A model generated the notes under the pieces. It ran no database searches. It worked only from the letters and a program-made list of their open reading frames with translations, and was not told the DNA's origin. 64,000 bases of DNA. Source: SHVO01 sp964576515. Lineage in GTDB: Bacteria; Pseudomonadota; Alphaproteobacteria; Rhodospirillales; Rhodospirillaceae. Position 1 is the first letter of the stretch; each line of letters starts with the position of its first letter. Shown here piece by piece: positions 51,910 through 60,772 of the stretch. The stretch is from positions 73,939 to 137,938 of the forward strand of contig CAZNUW010000012.1 in NCBI GenBank assembly GCA_964576515.1, given 5' to 3'. Both the position numbers and the translations under genes were made by a program.

Positions 51910-54335
51910 ATATCGGGGAATATCGCCGCAAGGGACAGATGCTGGCGGACCACTTGCCGTGGGCGATGCTGGTTGCGCCCGGTGTGGTTCTGAACAAGGA
52001 CGGAGGGTTCCAGCGAACCTTCCAGTTTCGCGGGCCGGACCTGGAGAGCGCGACCGACGCCGAATTGATGGGCGCCTGCGCGCGGCTCAACAATGTTCTC
52101 AAACGTCTGGGCTCCGGCTGGGCAGCCTTTTTCAGTGCCGAGCGTATTCCGGCGCAGGAGTATCCGGGTTGCGATTTTCCCGACGCCGCATCTTGGCTGG
52201 TCGACGAGGAGCGCCGCGCGGCCTTCAATGGGGAGGGCCGGGTGCATTACGAGAACAGCTACCATCTGACGCTGTTCTATCTTCCACCGCCGGACAATAT
52301 TGACCGCCTGCAAAGGGCGTTTCTCGAAAGCGCCACCGAGACGACGGCGCGGAATTGGCGGGACGACCTGGGCCGATTTGTCACGGAGACGGATCGTATC
52401 CTCGACCTCTTGTCCGGTGTCATGCCGGACATCCGGGCCTTGGACGATTCCGCGACGCTCACGTTCCTGCACGCCGCCGTGTCCGAACGCCGCCATCCGG
52501 TCCAGGCTCCGGAGTTCCCGGCTTACCTCGACGGCATCCTGGCTGACACGCCGCTGAATGGCGGGATCGCGCCAAAACTGGGATCACTGCACCTGCGCAC
52601 GCTGACGATCCTGGGGTTCCCGAACGCCACGCGTCCCGGTTTGCTGGACGCGCTGAACCACCTCGACCTGGAATACCGCTGGGCCAGCCGCTTTATCTGC
52701 CTCGATAAGACGGCGGCGACGCGCGAGTTGACGAAACTGCGGCGCCAATGGTTCTCCAAGCGCAAGTCCATTGCGACCATTGTGCGGGAGGTGATGACCA
52801 ATGAGGCCGCGCAATTGGTGGATTCCGATGCGGACAACAAGACCGCCGACGCCGACGAAGCCCTGCAAGTCCTCGGCGCCGATCATGTGGCTTTCGGTTA
52901 TGTGACGACGACTGTCACGGTTTGGGACCACGATGCGGCGATAGTCGAGGAAAAAGTCCGCGCGGTCGAGCGCGTCATCAACAGCCTCGGCTTCACGACC
53001 ATCCACGAGACGGTGAATGCGGTCGAGGCTTGGCTGGGCTCGTTGCCGGGGCATGTGTATGCCAACGTCCGCCAGCCGCTCATCCACACGCTCAATCTCG
53101 CTCACATCGTTCCCCTGTCTGCGATCTGGGCCGGGCCGTCCGCGAATACGCATTTGAATGGTCCGCCGTTGCTCTATGCCGAGGCGGTGGGATCAACGCC
53201 ATTCCGGCTTTCGACTCATGTGGGCGACGTGGGCCATATGCTGATCGTCGGGCCGACGGGCGCGGGCAAATCGGTGCTGCTGTCGCTGATGGCCTTGCAG
53301 TTTCGCCGTTACACGGGCGCGCAAATCTACATCTTCGACAAAGGCAATTCCGCCAAAGCGGCGGTGCGCGCCATGGGCGGCGTGCATCAGGTGCTCGGGG
53401 CCGATGGCTCATTAGCTTTCCAGCCGCTGCGTGCCATCGACAAACCCGGCGAACGGAGCTGGGCCGCCGAATGGATATGGTCACTTCTGGCCCATGAGAA
53501 CGTGGAGATCACGCCGGACGTCAAGGAGATCGTCTGGTCGGCGCTCGGCAGTCTGGCCTCCGCACCGCCGACGGAACGGACGCTGACCGGCCTGTCCGTC
53601 CTCCTCCAATCGAATGCCCTGCGATCGGCACTGTCGCCGTACACCCTCGAAGGCCCGTTCGGCCGGCTCTTGGACGCGGCGGAGGATCGTTTCGCGACCA
53701 TGGGCCTGCACTGCTTCGAGACCGAACCCCTGCTGCACGAAGCCAGCGCCGTGCTGCCGGTTCTGACCTATCTGTTTCACAGACTTGAGGCGCGGTTCGA
53801 CGGAAAGCCCACGCTTCTCATTCTGGACGAAGCCTGGGTCTATCTGGACAACCCGCTGTTTGCCGCCCGCATCCGGGAATGGCTCAAGGTCTTGCGCAAA
53901 CGCAACGTCGCTGTGGTGTTCGCGACCCAATCCTTGGCCGACATCAGCCGCAGCACGATCGCGCCTGCGATCATCGAAAGCTGCCCGCAACGGATTTTCC
54001 TGCCCAACGAGCGCGCCATCGAGCCGCAAGGCCGCGCCGCATACGAAGCCTTCGGCCTGAACGAACGTCAGGTCGGCCTGATCGCCGGGGCCGTGCCCAA
54101 ACGCCAATATTACCTGCAATCCAGCGCGGGCAATCGGCTGTTCGAATTGGGCTTAGGACCTGTCGCGCGCGCCCTGTGCGGATCGTCGTCCGCCGCCGAT
54201 CAGGCGCAGATTTCCGGGATCGAAGCCGAGGCGGCTTCCGACTTTGCCGCGCGGTTTTTCCGCGCCCGCGGCCTCGCCTGGGCCGCGGATTTCATCGCTC
54301 AGCACTTTCAGCCGCAGGAGGAAAAAGCCGCATGA
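51903..54335 (+). CDS. trbE: TrbE, VirB4-type secretion ATPase
   Basis: This 810-residue ATPase opens with the CagE/TrbE-type N-terminal domain (LNIGEYRRKGQMLADHLPWAMLVAPGVVLNKDGGFQRTF). Walker A is GPTGAGKS near 449-457, Walker B LLILDEAWVYL near 640, and FATQSLADISRS follows. It is the largest energising subunit of the T4SS, at the inner membrane. Length and architecture are complete. It overlaps trbJ by four bases. Confidence 0.96.
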   Translation: MLNIGEYRRKGQMLADHLPWAMLVAPGVVLNKDGGFQRTFQFRGPDLESATDAELMGACARLNNVLKRLGSGWAAFFSAERIPAQEYPGCDFPDAASWLVDEERRAAFNGEGRVHYENSYHLTLFYLPPPDNIDRLQRAFLESATETTARNWRDDLGRFVTETDRILDLLSGVMPDIRALDDSATLTFLHAAVSERRHPVQAPEFPAYLDGILADTPLNGGIAPKLGSLHLRTLTILGFPNATRPGLLDALNHLDLEYRWASRFICLDKTAATRELTKLRRQWFSKRKSIATIVREVMTNEAAQLVDSDADNKTADADEALQVLGADHVAFGYVTTTVTVWDHDAAIVEEKVRAVERVINSLGFTTIHETVNAVEAWLGSLPGHVYANVRQPLIHTLNLAHIVPLSAIWAGPSANTHLNGPPLLYAEAVGSTPFRLSTHVGDVGHMLIVGPTGAGKSVLLSLMALQFRRYTGAQIYIFDKGNSAKAAVRAMGGVHQVLGADGSLAFQPLRAIDKPGERSWAAEWIWSLLAHENVEITPDVKEIVWSALGSLASAPPTERTLTGLSVLLQSNALRSALSPYTLEGPFGRLLDAAEDRFATMGLHCFETEPLLHEASAVLPVLTYLFHRLEARFDGKPTLLILDEAWVYLDNPLFAARIREWLKVLRKRNVAVVFATQSLADISRSTIAPAIIESCPQRIFLPNERAIEPQGRAAYEAFGLNERQVGLIAGAVPKRQYYLQSSAGNRLFELGLGPVARALCGSSSAADQAQISGIEAEAASDFAARFFRARGLAWAADFIAQHFQPQEEKAA

Positions 54336-55057
54336 CCAGACGTAAAATCATGACAGGTGCTCTGGCCGCTGTCGTCCTCGCGGGGTCGGCGGCCTGGATG
54401 TCACGGTGCGCCGACGCGCTGCCGGTGTTCGACGCCTCGAATTATGCGGAGAACGTTCTGCAGGCGGCGCGGGCGCTCGCGCAGATCAACAATCAGATCC
54501 AGTCGCTGCAGAACGAGACCACCATGCTGCAAAACATGGCGAAGAACCTCCAGCGGCTGGATTATTCCGCCCTGACGCAAATGACTGCGGGACTCCAGCA
54601 GGTAGACACGCTGATGACCCAGGCCCAGGGGATTTCGTACAACGTTAATTCCACCACGTCGTCATTCCAGTCCCTCTATCCGCAGCAGTATTCCGCGGCG
54701 GTCACCACCGACCAGCTGGTCATGGACGCCCGCGCCCGGTGGCGCGAGTCCATGAATGCCTACCAGCACACCATGAGCGTTCAGTCGCAGGTCGCCCAGA
54801 ACGTGCAGGCCGACCGCGGGCTGCTCACGGCCTTGGTCAATCAGTCGCAGAACGCCGAGGGCGCGCTGCAAGCGCAACAGGCGACCAATCAACTCCTGGC
54901 GCTCTCGAATAAACAGCAGCTCCAGATTCAAGCGATGATGGCCGCGCAGTTCCGGGCCGAAGCGACCGAGCAAGCCCGCGCCGCGGAATCCCAGGAACAA
55001 GGACGCTCCGCCGTCAAACGGTTCCTGGGTAGTCGGCACATGTACACCCCCAACTAG
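54332..55057 (+). CDS. trbJ: TrbJ, VirB5-type minor pilus component
   Basis: Start ATG 54332 overlaps the trbE stop; an open frame further upstream is within trbE. The 241-residue product has a signal peptide (about 1-30) and a long helical body. LPVFDASNYAENVLQAARALAQINNQIQSLQNE, LYPQQYSAA and the Gln/Ala-rich tail identify the TrbJ family. It is periplasmic and located at the pilus tip or used in adhesion. In the related Ti and RP4 clusters trbK (entry-exclusion lipoprotein) comes next; here only 26 bases separate trbJ and trbL and no trbK is present. Confidence 0.92.
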   Translation: MTRRKIMTGALAAVVLAGSAAWMSRCADALPVFDASNYAENVLQAARALAQINNQIQSLQNETTMLQNMAKNLQRLDYSALTQMTAGLQQVDTLMTQAQGISYNVNSTTSSFQSLYPQQYSAAVTTDQLVMDARARWRESMNAYQHTMSVQSQVAQNVQADRGLLTALVNQSQNAEGALQAQQATNQLLALSNKQQLQIQAMMAAQFRAEATEQARAAESQEQGRSAVKRFLGSRHMYTPN

Positions 55058-55083
55058 GCCATGTATCCGACGGTTTGTCTCAG

Positions 55084-56418
55084 ATGAACGATCTTGGCGT
55101 CATCGACCGGTTCATGAATACCTTCATCCACTATATCGATAGTGGATTCGGGCTTCTTGACGGCGACGTGGCCCACCTCACGGCCTTTCTCATTACTCTC
55201 GATATAACTTTAGCGGGCCTCGCCTGGGCGCTCGACAGCAACGGCACGTTCATGCCGAAACTGATCAAGAAAATCCTTTATGTCGGCACGTTCGCTTTCA
55301 TCCTCAACAACTTCTCCTTCCTCGCCGACACGATCTTCAGGTCTTTCGCCGGCCTGGGTCTCAATGTGACGAACAACACGATGTCGGCCGGCGATCTGTT
55401 GCGCCCCGGGCGGCTGGCGGATATCGGCTTTGACAGCGCTTGGCCGCTCCTCGACTACGCGACCGAAATGGTCAGCTACACCAACTTCGTTCACACAATT
55501 TTGCCGGCGGCCCTGTTGATCCTGGCATGGCTCATCATTGTCGGCGCGTTTTTCATCCTGGCCGTTCAGCTTTTCATTACGGTTGTTGAGTTCAAGCTGA
55601 CCACGCTGGCGGGATTTGTCCTGGTGCCGTTCGCGCTCTGGAACAAGAGTTCCTTCCTCGCGGAACGCGTCCTGGGCAATATCATTTCATCCGGCATCAA
55701 GGTCATGGTGCTGGCCGTCATCGTCGGCATCGGCTCAACCTTCTTTAGCGACTTCACAACGGCCCTGAATGGCCAGGAGCCGACCATTGGGCAAGCCGCA
55801 TCCATCGTTCTGGCTGCGGTCACGCTGTTCGGTTTGGGCATTTTTGGTCCCGGGATCGCCGCCGGCCTTGTGTCCGGTGCGCCGCAGCTCGGCGCGGGCG
55901 CCGCCGTGGGTACGGCGGGTGGGATCGTTGCCGGAGGCATGCTTGTCGGCGGCGCGGCCATGGGCGCGGGCAGGGCCCTTGCCGGCGGCACCGGAGCCGC
56001 CGTTCGTGCTGGCACTGCCCTGGCGTCCGGGACACAGGCGGCTTATCGCCTGGGGCAAGCCTCATCCGGTTCAACCGGCATGGCCGGTGTGGCCTCCGGC
56101 ATGGCCGGCGTCGCGAAAGCCGGTGCTGGCGCGCTGGGTCAGAAGGCGCGCAATACGGCGCGCGCCGTCGCTGGTGGTTTCTCGCAAAATGCCCGCGCCG
56201 GGACACGCGCTGCTTGGAGCGCGACCGGCGGCACACCGCCCAGGAATGCGTCCACTGCTGCGGCCACATCGTCGTCCCAGAAACCACAACCCGATTGGGC
56301 GCGGAACTTCCGCTCCGAGCAGCGTACGCGGGCGCACGCCCATGCCGCGGCGCAGGCGGTGAAAGACGGCGACAAGGGCGGCAGCGCCGCGAACCCAAGC
56401 CTTAGCGAGCAGGAGTAA
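55084..56418 (+). CDS. trbL: TrbL, VirB6-type polytopic channel protein
   Basis: I choose ATG 55084 (MNDLGVIDRFMNTF); a TTG at 55075 adds three residues. The 444-residue product has five to six membrane segments in residues 25-270. A Gly/Ala-rich repeat-like tail follows (GAAVGTAGGIVAGGMLVGGAAMGAGRA), then a charged Gln/Lys/His-rich end. TrbL forms the inner-membrane DNA channel. The low-complexity tail is variable among relatives. Confidence 0.93.
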   Translation: MNDLGVIDRFMNTFIHYIDSGFGLLDGDVAHLTAFLITLDITLAGLAWALDSNGTFMPKLIKKILYVGTFAFILNNFSFLADTIFRSFAGLGLNVTNNTMSAGDLLRPGRLADIGFDSAWPLLDYATEMVSYTNFVHTILPAALLILAWLIIVGAFFILAVQLFITVVEFKLTTLAGFVLVPFALWNKSSFLAERVLGNIISSGIKVMVLAVIVGIGSTFFSDFTTALNGQEPTIGQAASIVLAAVTLFGLGIFGPGIAAGLVSGAPQLGAGAAVGTAGGIVAGGMLVGGAAMGAGRALAGGTGAAVRAGTALASGTQAAYRLGQASSGSTGMAGVASGMAGVAKAGAGALGQKARNTARAVAGGFSQNARAGTRAAWSATGGTPPRNASTAAATSSSQKPQPDWARNFRSEQRTRAHAHAAAQAVKDGDKGGSAANPSLSEQE

Positions 56419-56421
56419 GTC

Positions 56422-57114
56422 ATGTTCTTCAAACGCAGTGTCCAACGTTACGGTGACACGCCGGAACCGCTCACGCCTTACCAGCGTGCTGGCCAGATGT
56501 GGGATGACCGGATCGGTTCGGCCCGTGTCCAGGCCCACAATTGGCGTCTGATGGCGTTCGGCGCGCTTGGATTGGCGACAATCCTGTCGTGCGGCCTGGT
56601 CTGGCAAAGCCTGCAAAGCCGCGTTACGCCCTACGTGGTCGAGGTCGATAAATTCGGCGAAGCTCGTGCGGTTGCGCCGGTGGCGGAATCCTACACTCCA
56701 AGCGACGCGCAAATCGGCTGGTATCTCGCGCGTTTCATCACCAACGTCCGCTCACTCTCCAGCGATCCCGTTGTGGTGCGTCAGAACTGGCTGCAAGCTT
56801 ACGACTTCACCACGGATCGCGGCGCAGCCGTGCTCAACGACTTTGCCCGCGTCAACGATCCTTTCGCCGAAGTCGGACAGAGGACCGTCACCGCGCAGGT
56901 TACCAGCGTCGTGCGTGCGACCGATTCAACCTACCAAGTCAAATGGGTCGAGCAGTCCTACAAGCAAGGCGCGGTTGAGCGCACCAGCCATTGGACCGCC
57001 ATGCTGACCGTTGTCACGCAAGCGCCGCGCACCGCCGATGCCGTTCGCAAGAACCCGCTCGGCATCTTCGTCAACGGCCTCGCCTGGTCCGAAGAACTCA
57101 GTCCCGCCCCCTAA
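56422..57114 (+). CDS. trbF: TrbF, VirB8-type assembly protein
   Basis: This 230-residue protein begins three bases after trbL. TrbF features are TPEPLTPYQRAGQMWDDRIGSARVQAHNW, one membrane helix (LMAFGALGLATILSCGLVW), and a periplasmic domain with VTPYVVEVDKFGEARAV. The C-terminus ends NPLGIFVNGLAWSEEL. It nucleates the T4SS core complex. Complete. Confidence 0.94.
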   Translation: MFFKRSVQRYGDTPEPLTPYQRAGQMWDDRIGSARVQAHNWRLMAFGALGLATILSCGLVWQSLQSRVTPYVVEVDKFGEARAVAPVAESYTPSDAQIGWYLARFITNVRSLSSDPVVVRQNWLQAYDFTTDRGAAVLNDFARVNDPFAEVGQRTVTAQVTSVVRATDSTYQVKWVEQSYKQGAVERTSHWTAMLTVVTQAPRTADAVRKNPLGIFVNGLAWSEELSPAP

Positions 57115-57130
57115 AAGAGAGAGGTTCAGT

Positions 57131-58120
57131 ATGCGCCGTCAGATCCTTATCCCGCTGTCCGTCTCGCTGTTAACGTTAAGCGCCTGCGCCACCAAACCGG
57201 CGCCGCCGCCGGCCACTACCTACGATGCGGAGAGCTTCAAGCCCGCTGTGGCCCAGGTCGATCCCGCGCCGGAAGCGCCGGCGGTGGGCGGTGACATTCC
57301 CGCACCGGCGCCGCAAATTCCGCCGCCGGCCCCGGCCAAATCCGAGAGCCGCCCGCCGACCGCCCGCGTCGCCGCCGCCAACAAGGCGGCTCTGCAGGAG
57401 CCGACGACACATGGCTACCTGAATGCGGTTCAGGTCTATCAATATACGGAAGGGGCGCTGTACCGGCTTTATGCCGCGCCGGAACAGGTCAGCGACATTG
57501 CCCTCCAGCCGGGCGAAAGCTTGAGCGCGGTCTCCGCGGGCGACACGGTGCGCTGGGTCATTGGCGACACGACCAGCGGCAACGGCCCTGACAGGCGCGT
57601 GCATATCCTGGTGAAACCGTTCGCGCCTGGTCTTCGCACCAATCTGGTCATCACGACCGATCGCCGCAGCTATCACCTGCAACTCGACAGCACCGAGAAT
57701 ACGGCGATGGCGGTGGTCTCCTGGACGTATCCGCAAGACGCGCTCGCCGCCATGAAACGCAAGCATGAGGAAGCGCGCCAGACCGTCGATCAGGCGGTCT
57801 CGCTGGAAAATCTCAAGTTCCGCTATTTCATTACCGGCGATGCGCCGCCGTGGCGTCCGGTGCGGGCCTTCGATGACGGGTCCAAGGTCTTCATCGAGTT
57901 TCCGGCGCGGATTGATCAGGGCGAAGCTCCGCCGCTGTTCGTGGTCGGGCAAAGCGGCAACAGTGAGCTCGTGAACTATCGCGTTCGTGGCAATTACTAT
58001 GTGGTGGACCGTCTGTTTGCCGCAGCGGAGCTGCGGCTGGGTGAAAAACCGCAACAAGTGGTTCGGATCAGCCGCACCGACACGGTGGCTGCGGCCGAGC
58101 GGGAGAAGCGCGGTGGCTGA
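57131..58120 (+). CDS. trbG: TrbG, VirB9-type lipoprotein
   Basis: Start ATG 57131 with a GAGAGGT ribosome-like site; the longer open frame overlaps trbF and is rejected. The 329-residue product has a signal with a lipobox (LTLSAC, cysteine near 19). A Pro/Ala-rich linker follows, and then the VirB9 beta domain (VQVYQYTEGALYRLYAAPEQVSDIALQPGE, WVIGDTTSG, FRYFITGD, NYRVRGNYYVVDRLFAAAELRLG). It is part of the outer-membrane core complex. Overlaps trbI by eight bases. Confidence 0.94.
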   Translation: MRRQILIPLSVSLLTLSACATKPAPPPATTYDAESFKPAVAQVDPAPEAPAVGGDIPAPAPQIPPPAPAKSESRPPTARVAAANKAALQEPTTHGYLNAVQVYQYTEGALYRLYAAPEQVSDIALQPGESLSAVSAGDTVRWVIGDTTSGNGPDRRVHILVKPFAPGLRTNLVITTDRRSYHLQLDSTENTAMAVVSWTYPQDALAAMKRKHEEARQTVDQAVSLENLKFRYFITGDAPPWRPVRAFDDGSKVFIEFPARIDQGEAPPLFVVGQSGNSELVNYRVRGNYYVVDRLFAAAELRLGEKPQQVVRISRTDTVAAAEREKRGG

Positions 58121-59348
58121 CCAAACCCGTCCTCCGCCGCGCAAAGAAGCGCCGGAAGAACTCGCCTTGCGGGCGGCACCGGAACGCGTGATCCGATTCA
58201 AGAAGAATGTCTTGGTCGGGACCGCCGCGGTTGCCATCGCCGCTGTGAGTCTTGTCGTCGGCATGGGCCTGAAATCGCCGTCGTTGCGATCTCAGGCCCA
58301 AGGCAAAGAAGTCTATAATACGACTCATAAGAACGTCGCCGAGGGCCTCGACGGACTTGCTGCGAACTATACGCAGATAAAAGCCGTGCCCAAGCTCAGA
58401 GACCCCTTGCCGGGCGAACTCGGGAAGGCCGTCTTCGAGCAGGAGCGTGCCTATGGCATTGCCGCCGAGTCCGGTCATCCGTTCCAACAAGACGAGGAGG
58501 CGAACCTGGCGCGCGCGGAACGCCTTCGCCTGGCGCAGCAGGCCCGTCAGGCAAAGGAAGCCAGCGTCTTTTTCCAGCTCTCGCAGAATCGCGGAACGAC
58601 ACAGGTTCCGGGCGCGCCCGCGGAGGGAGGCGGTAGCTCCGCTTATCTCGGCAATAACAACGCCGGCGCGGAATTGAGTCTCGACTTGGACAGGGATCAG
58701 AACAACCAGCAACGCAAGCTCGATTTCATCAACAGCCCGGCGCACCGTGGAATCCTGAATCCTTACGTTCTCCAGGACGCTGTCTCTCCGTATCAGGTCA
58801 TGGCGGGAAGCATAATTTCCGCGAGCCTCGTCACCGGAATCAATTCGGATTTGCCGGGGTTGGTCGTCGCGCAGGTCACCGAGAACGTTTTCGATACTAT
58901 CTCGGGCAAGTATCTCCTCGTTCCGCAAGGGGCGAGACTCATCGGCTCTTACGATAGCGTCGTGGCATACGGGCAGAGCCGCGCGCTCTTGGTCTGGCAG
59001 CGCATCATCATGCCTGACGGCTCTTCGCTCCAGATCGAGAATCTGCCGGCCACGGATGCCTCGGGATACGCCGGACTTGCCGATCAGGTGGATTTCCATA
59101 CTTGGCGCCTTCTCAAAGGCGTTGTGCTGTCCACATTGCTGGGTGTGGGCACCGAACTCAGTCTCGGCAGCGACGAAAGCGATCTCGTCCGCGCGATCCG
59201 TGAATCCACGCAACAGAACGTCAATCGCGCAGGTCAGCGTATCACGGAGAAGAACCTAAACCTCCAGCCGACAATTCGGATTCGGCAAGGATTTCCTCTG
59301 AGAGTTGTCGTGCATAAAGATCTGATCCTGAGACCGTACAAAGGATAG
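58113..59348 (+). CDS. trbI: TrbI, VirB10-type channel scaffold
   Basis: The start is GTG 58113, inside the end of trbG. The 411-residue product has a short cytosolic part (PPPRKEAPEELALRAAPERVIRF), one membrane helix (VLVGTAAVAIAAVSLVVGMGL), a Gln/Ala-rich linker and the VirB10 beta barrel (PYQVMAGSIISASLVTGINSDLPG, GKYLLVPQGARLIGSYDS, LVWQRIIMPDGSSLQI). An earlier ATG at 57987 lies within trbG. It spans both membranes and opens the channel. Confidence 0.94.
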   Translation: MADQTRPPPRKEAPEELALRAAPERVIRFKKNVLVGTAAVAIAAVSLVVGMGLKSPSLRSQAQGKEVYNTTHKNVAEGLDGLAANYTQIKAVPKLRDPLPGELGKAVFEQERAYGIAAESGHPFQQDEEANLARAERLRLAQQARQAKEASVFFQLSQNRGTTQVPGAPAEGGGSSAYLGNNNAGAELSLDLDRDQNNQQRKLDFINSPAHRGILNPYVLQDAVSPYQVMAGSIISASLVTGINSDLPGLVVAQVTENVFDTISGKYLLVPQGARLIGSYDSVVAYGQSRALLVWQRIIMPDGSSLQIENLPATDASGYAGLADQVDFHTWRLLKGVVLSTLLGVGTELSLGSDESDLVRAIRESTQQNVNRAGQRITEKNLNLQPTIRIRQGFPLRVVVHKDLILRPYKG

Positions 59349-59357
59349 GAGGCGAAC

Positions 59358-59651
59358 GTGGCAGAATTGAAGCTTGCGAAACTTCCCGACAGGACGCCGG
59401 TCAAAATCACGATCACCGTCAGTCCGGCGCTCAAGGCTAACTTGGATGGCTATGCAGAGGCATACCGTCTCGCCTATGGCGAGAAAGAAGCCGAACCTGT
59501 CAGCGAGCTGATTCCGTACATCCTTCAAAGTTTTTTGGAAAGCGACCGTGGCTTTACGAAAATGCGTAAGCAGCGCAACAGGGCCGGAGAGGTCACGCAC
59601 GCACCGTCGTCCGGCCGTGCAGTCCGCAGTACGTCGTCAGCGGCAGGGTAA
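59358..59651 (+). CDS. DUF2274 protein
   Basis: This 97-residue protein follows trbI by nine bases with GGAGG upstream. LKLAKLPDRTPVKITITVSPALKANLDGYAEAYRLAYGEKE and LIPYILQSFLESDRGF match DUF2274, a small family almost always downstream of trbI. The strand-helix-helix layout suggests a ribbon-helix-helix DNA-binding protein that may regulate the operon. The C-terminal 25 residues are low-complexity. Confidence 0.9.
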   Translation: MAELKLAKLPDRTPVKITITVSPALKANLDGYAEAYRLAYGEKEAEPVSELIPYILQSFLESDRGFTKMRKQRNRAGEVTHAPSSGRAVRSTSSAAG

Positions 59652-59658
59652 CGTCATT

Positions 59659-59865
59659 ATGTCCGCCGCAAAAACTGTACACATCGCTTTGACGATGGAG
59701 GACGAAGAGGCATGGGCGCTGGCGCAACTCTGCAAACGCTTCACCTGGGAAGATTCCGTCCGGCTTTCCGATCATTACGACGGTGGGACCGAACGGGACT
59801 CCATGTTGGCGGCAGTGTGCCAGGTTTCACGCGCGCTTACCGAACAGGGTATCAATCCACGTTAG
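59659..59865 (+). CDS. Small conserved hypothetical protein after trb
   Basis: The 68-residue product starts at ATG 59659, eight bases after the DUF2274 stop; an open frame further upstream overlaps DUF2274. It reads as one compact domain (TVHIALTMEDEEAWALAQLCKRFTWEDSVRLSDHY) with a helical end (SMLAAVCQVSRALTEQGINPR). Similar small proteins occur at the ends of trb operons. No function is known. Confidence 0.65.
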   Translation: MSAAKTVHIALTMEDEEAWALAQLCKRFTWEDSVRLSDHYDGGTERDSMLAAVCQVSRALTEQGINPR

Positions 59866-59926
59866 GAATGGCGAGTTGCGAGGCTACTGATTTGCATGAT
59901 TCAATCGTCAGCATGAGATTGTGAAA

Positions 59927-60157
59927 ATGGATATTCAGAATCGTCGAGGTTCTAACCACGTGGGCGAGACCCGCCCTAAAATCGCGTATTCCATTACAGA
60001 GGCGGCAGAGGTCAGCGGACTTAGTCGGACGTTCATCTACGCCGAATGGCAGGCCGGACGCGGGCCGCCCAGAGTCAAGGCAGGGAAACGCACGCTCATT
60101 CTGGATAAATCACTTCACTCGTGGCTGCGCTCCTTGGAACGTAAATCAAGCCGATGA
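59927..60157 (+). CDS. AlpA/MerR-type helix-turn-helix protein
   Basis: The product is 76 residues from ATG 59927 (a GTG at 59921 adds two). The DNA-binding motif is IAYSITEAAEVSGLSRTFIYAEWQAGRGPPRVKAGKRTLILDKSLHSWL, like AlpA or Xis proteins. It is the second excisionase-like gene in the element after the rdfS-like one and lies just before a palindrome-rich non-coding segment. It may act at that segment or as a regulator. Confidence 0.75.
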   Translation: MDIQNRRGSNHVGETRPKIAYSITEAAEVSGLSRTFIYAEWQAGRGPPRVKAGKRTLILDKSLHSWLRSLERKSSR

Positions 60158-60183
60158 ATCGACAACGATCATGAGAAATTATT

Positions 60184-60220
60184 TTTCCCTATTGGAGCGT
60201 GGGACGCTCCAATAGGGAAA
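60184..60220. repeat. 17-base perfect inverted repeat (3-base loop) after the transfer operon
   Basis: TTTCCCTATTGGAGCGT and its exact complement flank GGG. It begins 26 bases after the last HTH gene stop. It may terminate the trb transcript, though the T-run lies before the stem on the + strand. As a DNA element it could be a nick, resolution or protein-binding site. This is one of the longest perfect palindromes I noticed in the window. Confidence 0.75.
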
Positions 60221-60315
60221 CTATCGTGCCGTCGGCCCTGAGCACCATTACTCCAAATCGTAGTCGTTCGTAGTTGTCCGCAGGCGACTAACTTATCCAA
60301 TAAAACCGAGCCTTC

Positions 60316-60411
60316 CTGCGTTCGCAGCTACCCGCCCACGTTAGTGGGCAGCCGTGCGATTTGTTGGTATTGCCGTTGGTATCGGACACAGTGTCCGAAA
60401 TCGATACCAAC
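60316..60411. repeat. Palindrome-dense non-coding segment between trb and nar regions
   Basis: CTGCG-TT-CGCAG (60316-60327) and GCCCAC-GTTA-GTGGGC (60334-60349) come first. A nested element follows: GTTGGTATCG (60375-60384) and CGATACCAAC (60402-60411) enclose TCGGACAC-A-GTGTCCGA (60382-60398). GTTGGTAT(T/C)G also repeats directly at 60363 and 60375. No gene is seen between 60158 and 60448. These may be operators, an origin or an attachment/resolution site. Confidence 0.6.
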
Positions 60412-60448
60412 AGACTCCCGGTTTCGGAGTCACATCCGGCCACGAACC

Positions 60449-60772
60449 TCAAGAAGGCCAGGGATAGGTGGGTTGCGCTCTCAGCGGCGCTGCGTCGCGC
60501 TGCATGGTCCGAGTGAGGATTTCTGACAGGCACACCGCGCCTGGAGACGACGCGTCCTGCATCCGGCCGATGAGCTTCAGGCAGGCGTCCGAGGAGGCGC
60601 TGCTGGTAAAGGCCTGAACCGCATCGAAGACGATGTCCTGGGGCGTGCCGCCTGTGGCGCGCTCGCGTTCGGCCAAGAAATCGATGGCCGCCGTGTCGTC
60701 TGATGCGGCCAGGACAGCGAAGAGCTTTTGCGAGTCTTCAATCTGCGCCAGGAGCTCGCCTAAGGTATTCAT
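60449..60772 (-). CDS. Unrecognised 107-residue protein at the end of the nar operon
   Basis: Its start overlaps the stop of the parvulin gene by four bases, so it belongs to the same transcript. It is helical, acidic in the first half (LGELLAQIEDSQKLFAVLAASDDTAAIDFLAERERATGG) and has no signal or metal motif; two cysteines occur (DACLKLIG, GAVCLSEIL). I do not recognise a family. Given its place it may assist nitrate reductase assembly. Ordinary composition and coupling support it being real. Confidence 0.6.
   Translation of the reverse strand: MNTLGELLAQIEDSQKLFAVLAASDDTAAIDFLAERERATGGTPQDIVFDAVQAFTSSASSDACLKLIGRMQDASSPGAVCLSEILTRTMQRDAAPLRAQPTYPWPS

Noticed and set aside
53879..54331. Upstream extension of trbJ
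   Set aside because: Lies inside trbE in another frame; the signal peptide start at 54332 with ATGA overlap is clearly the true one.
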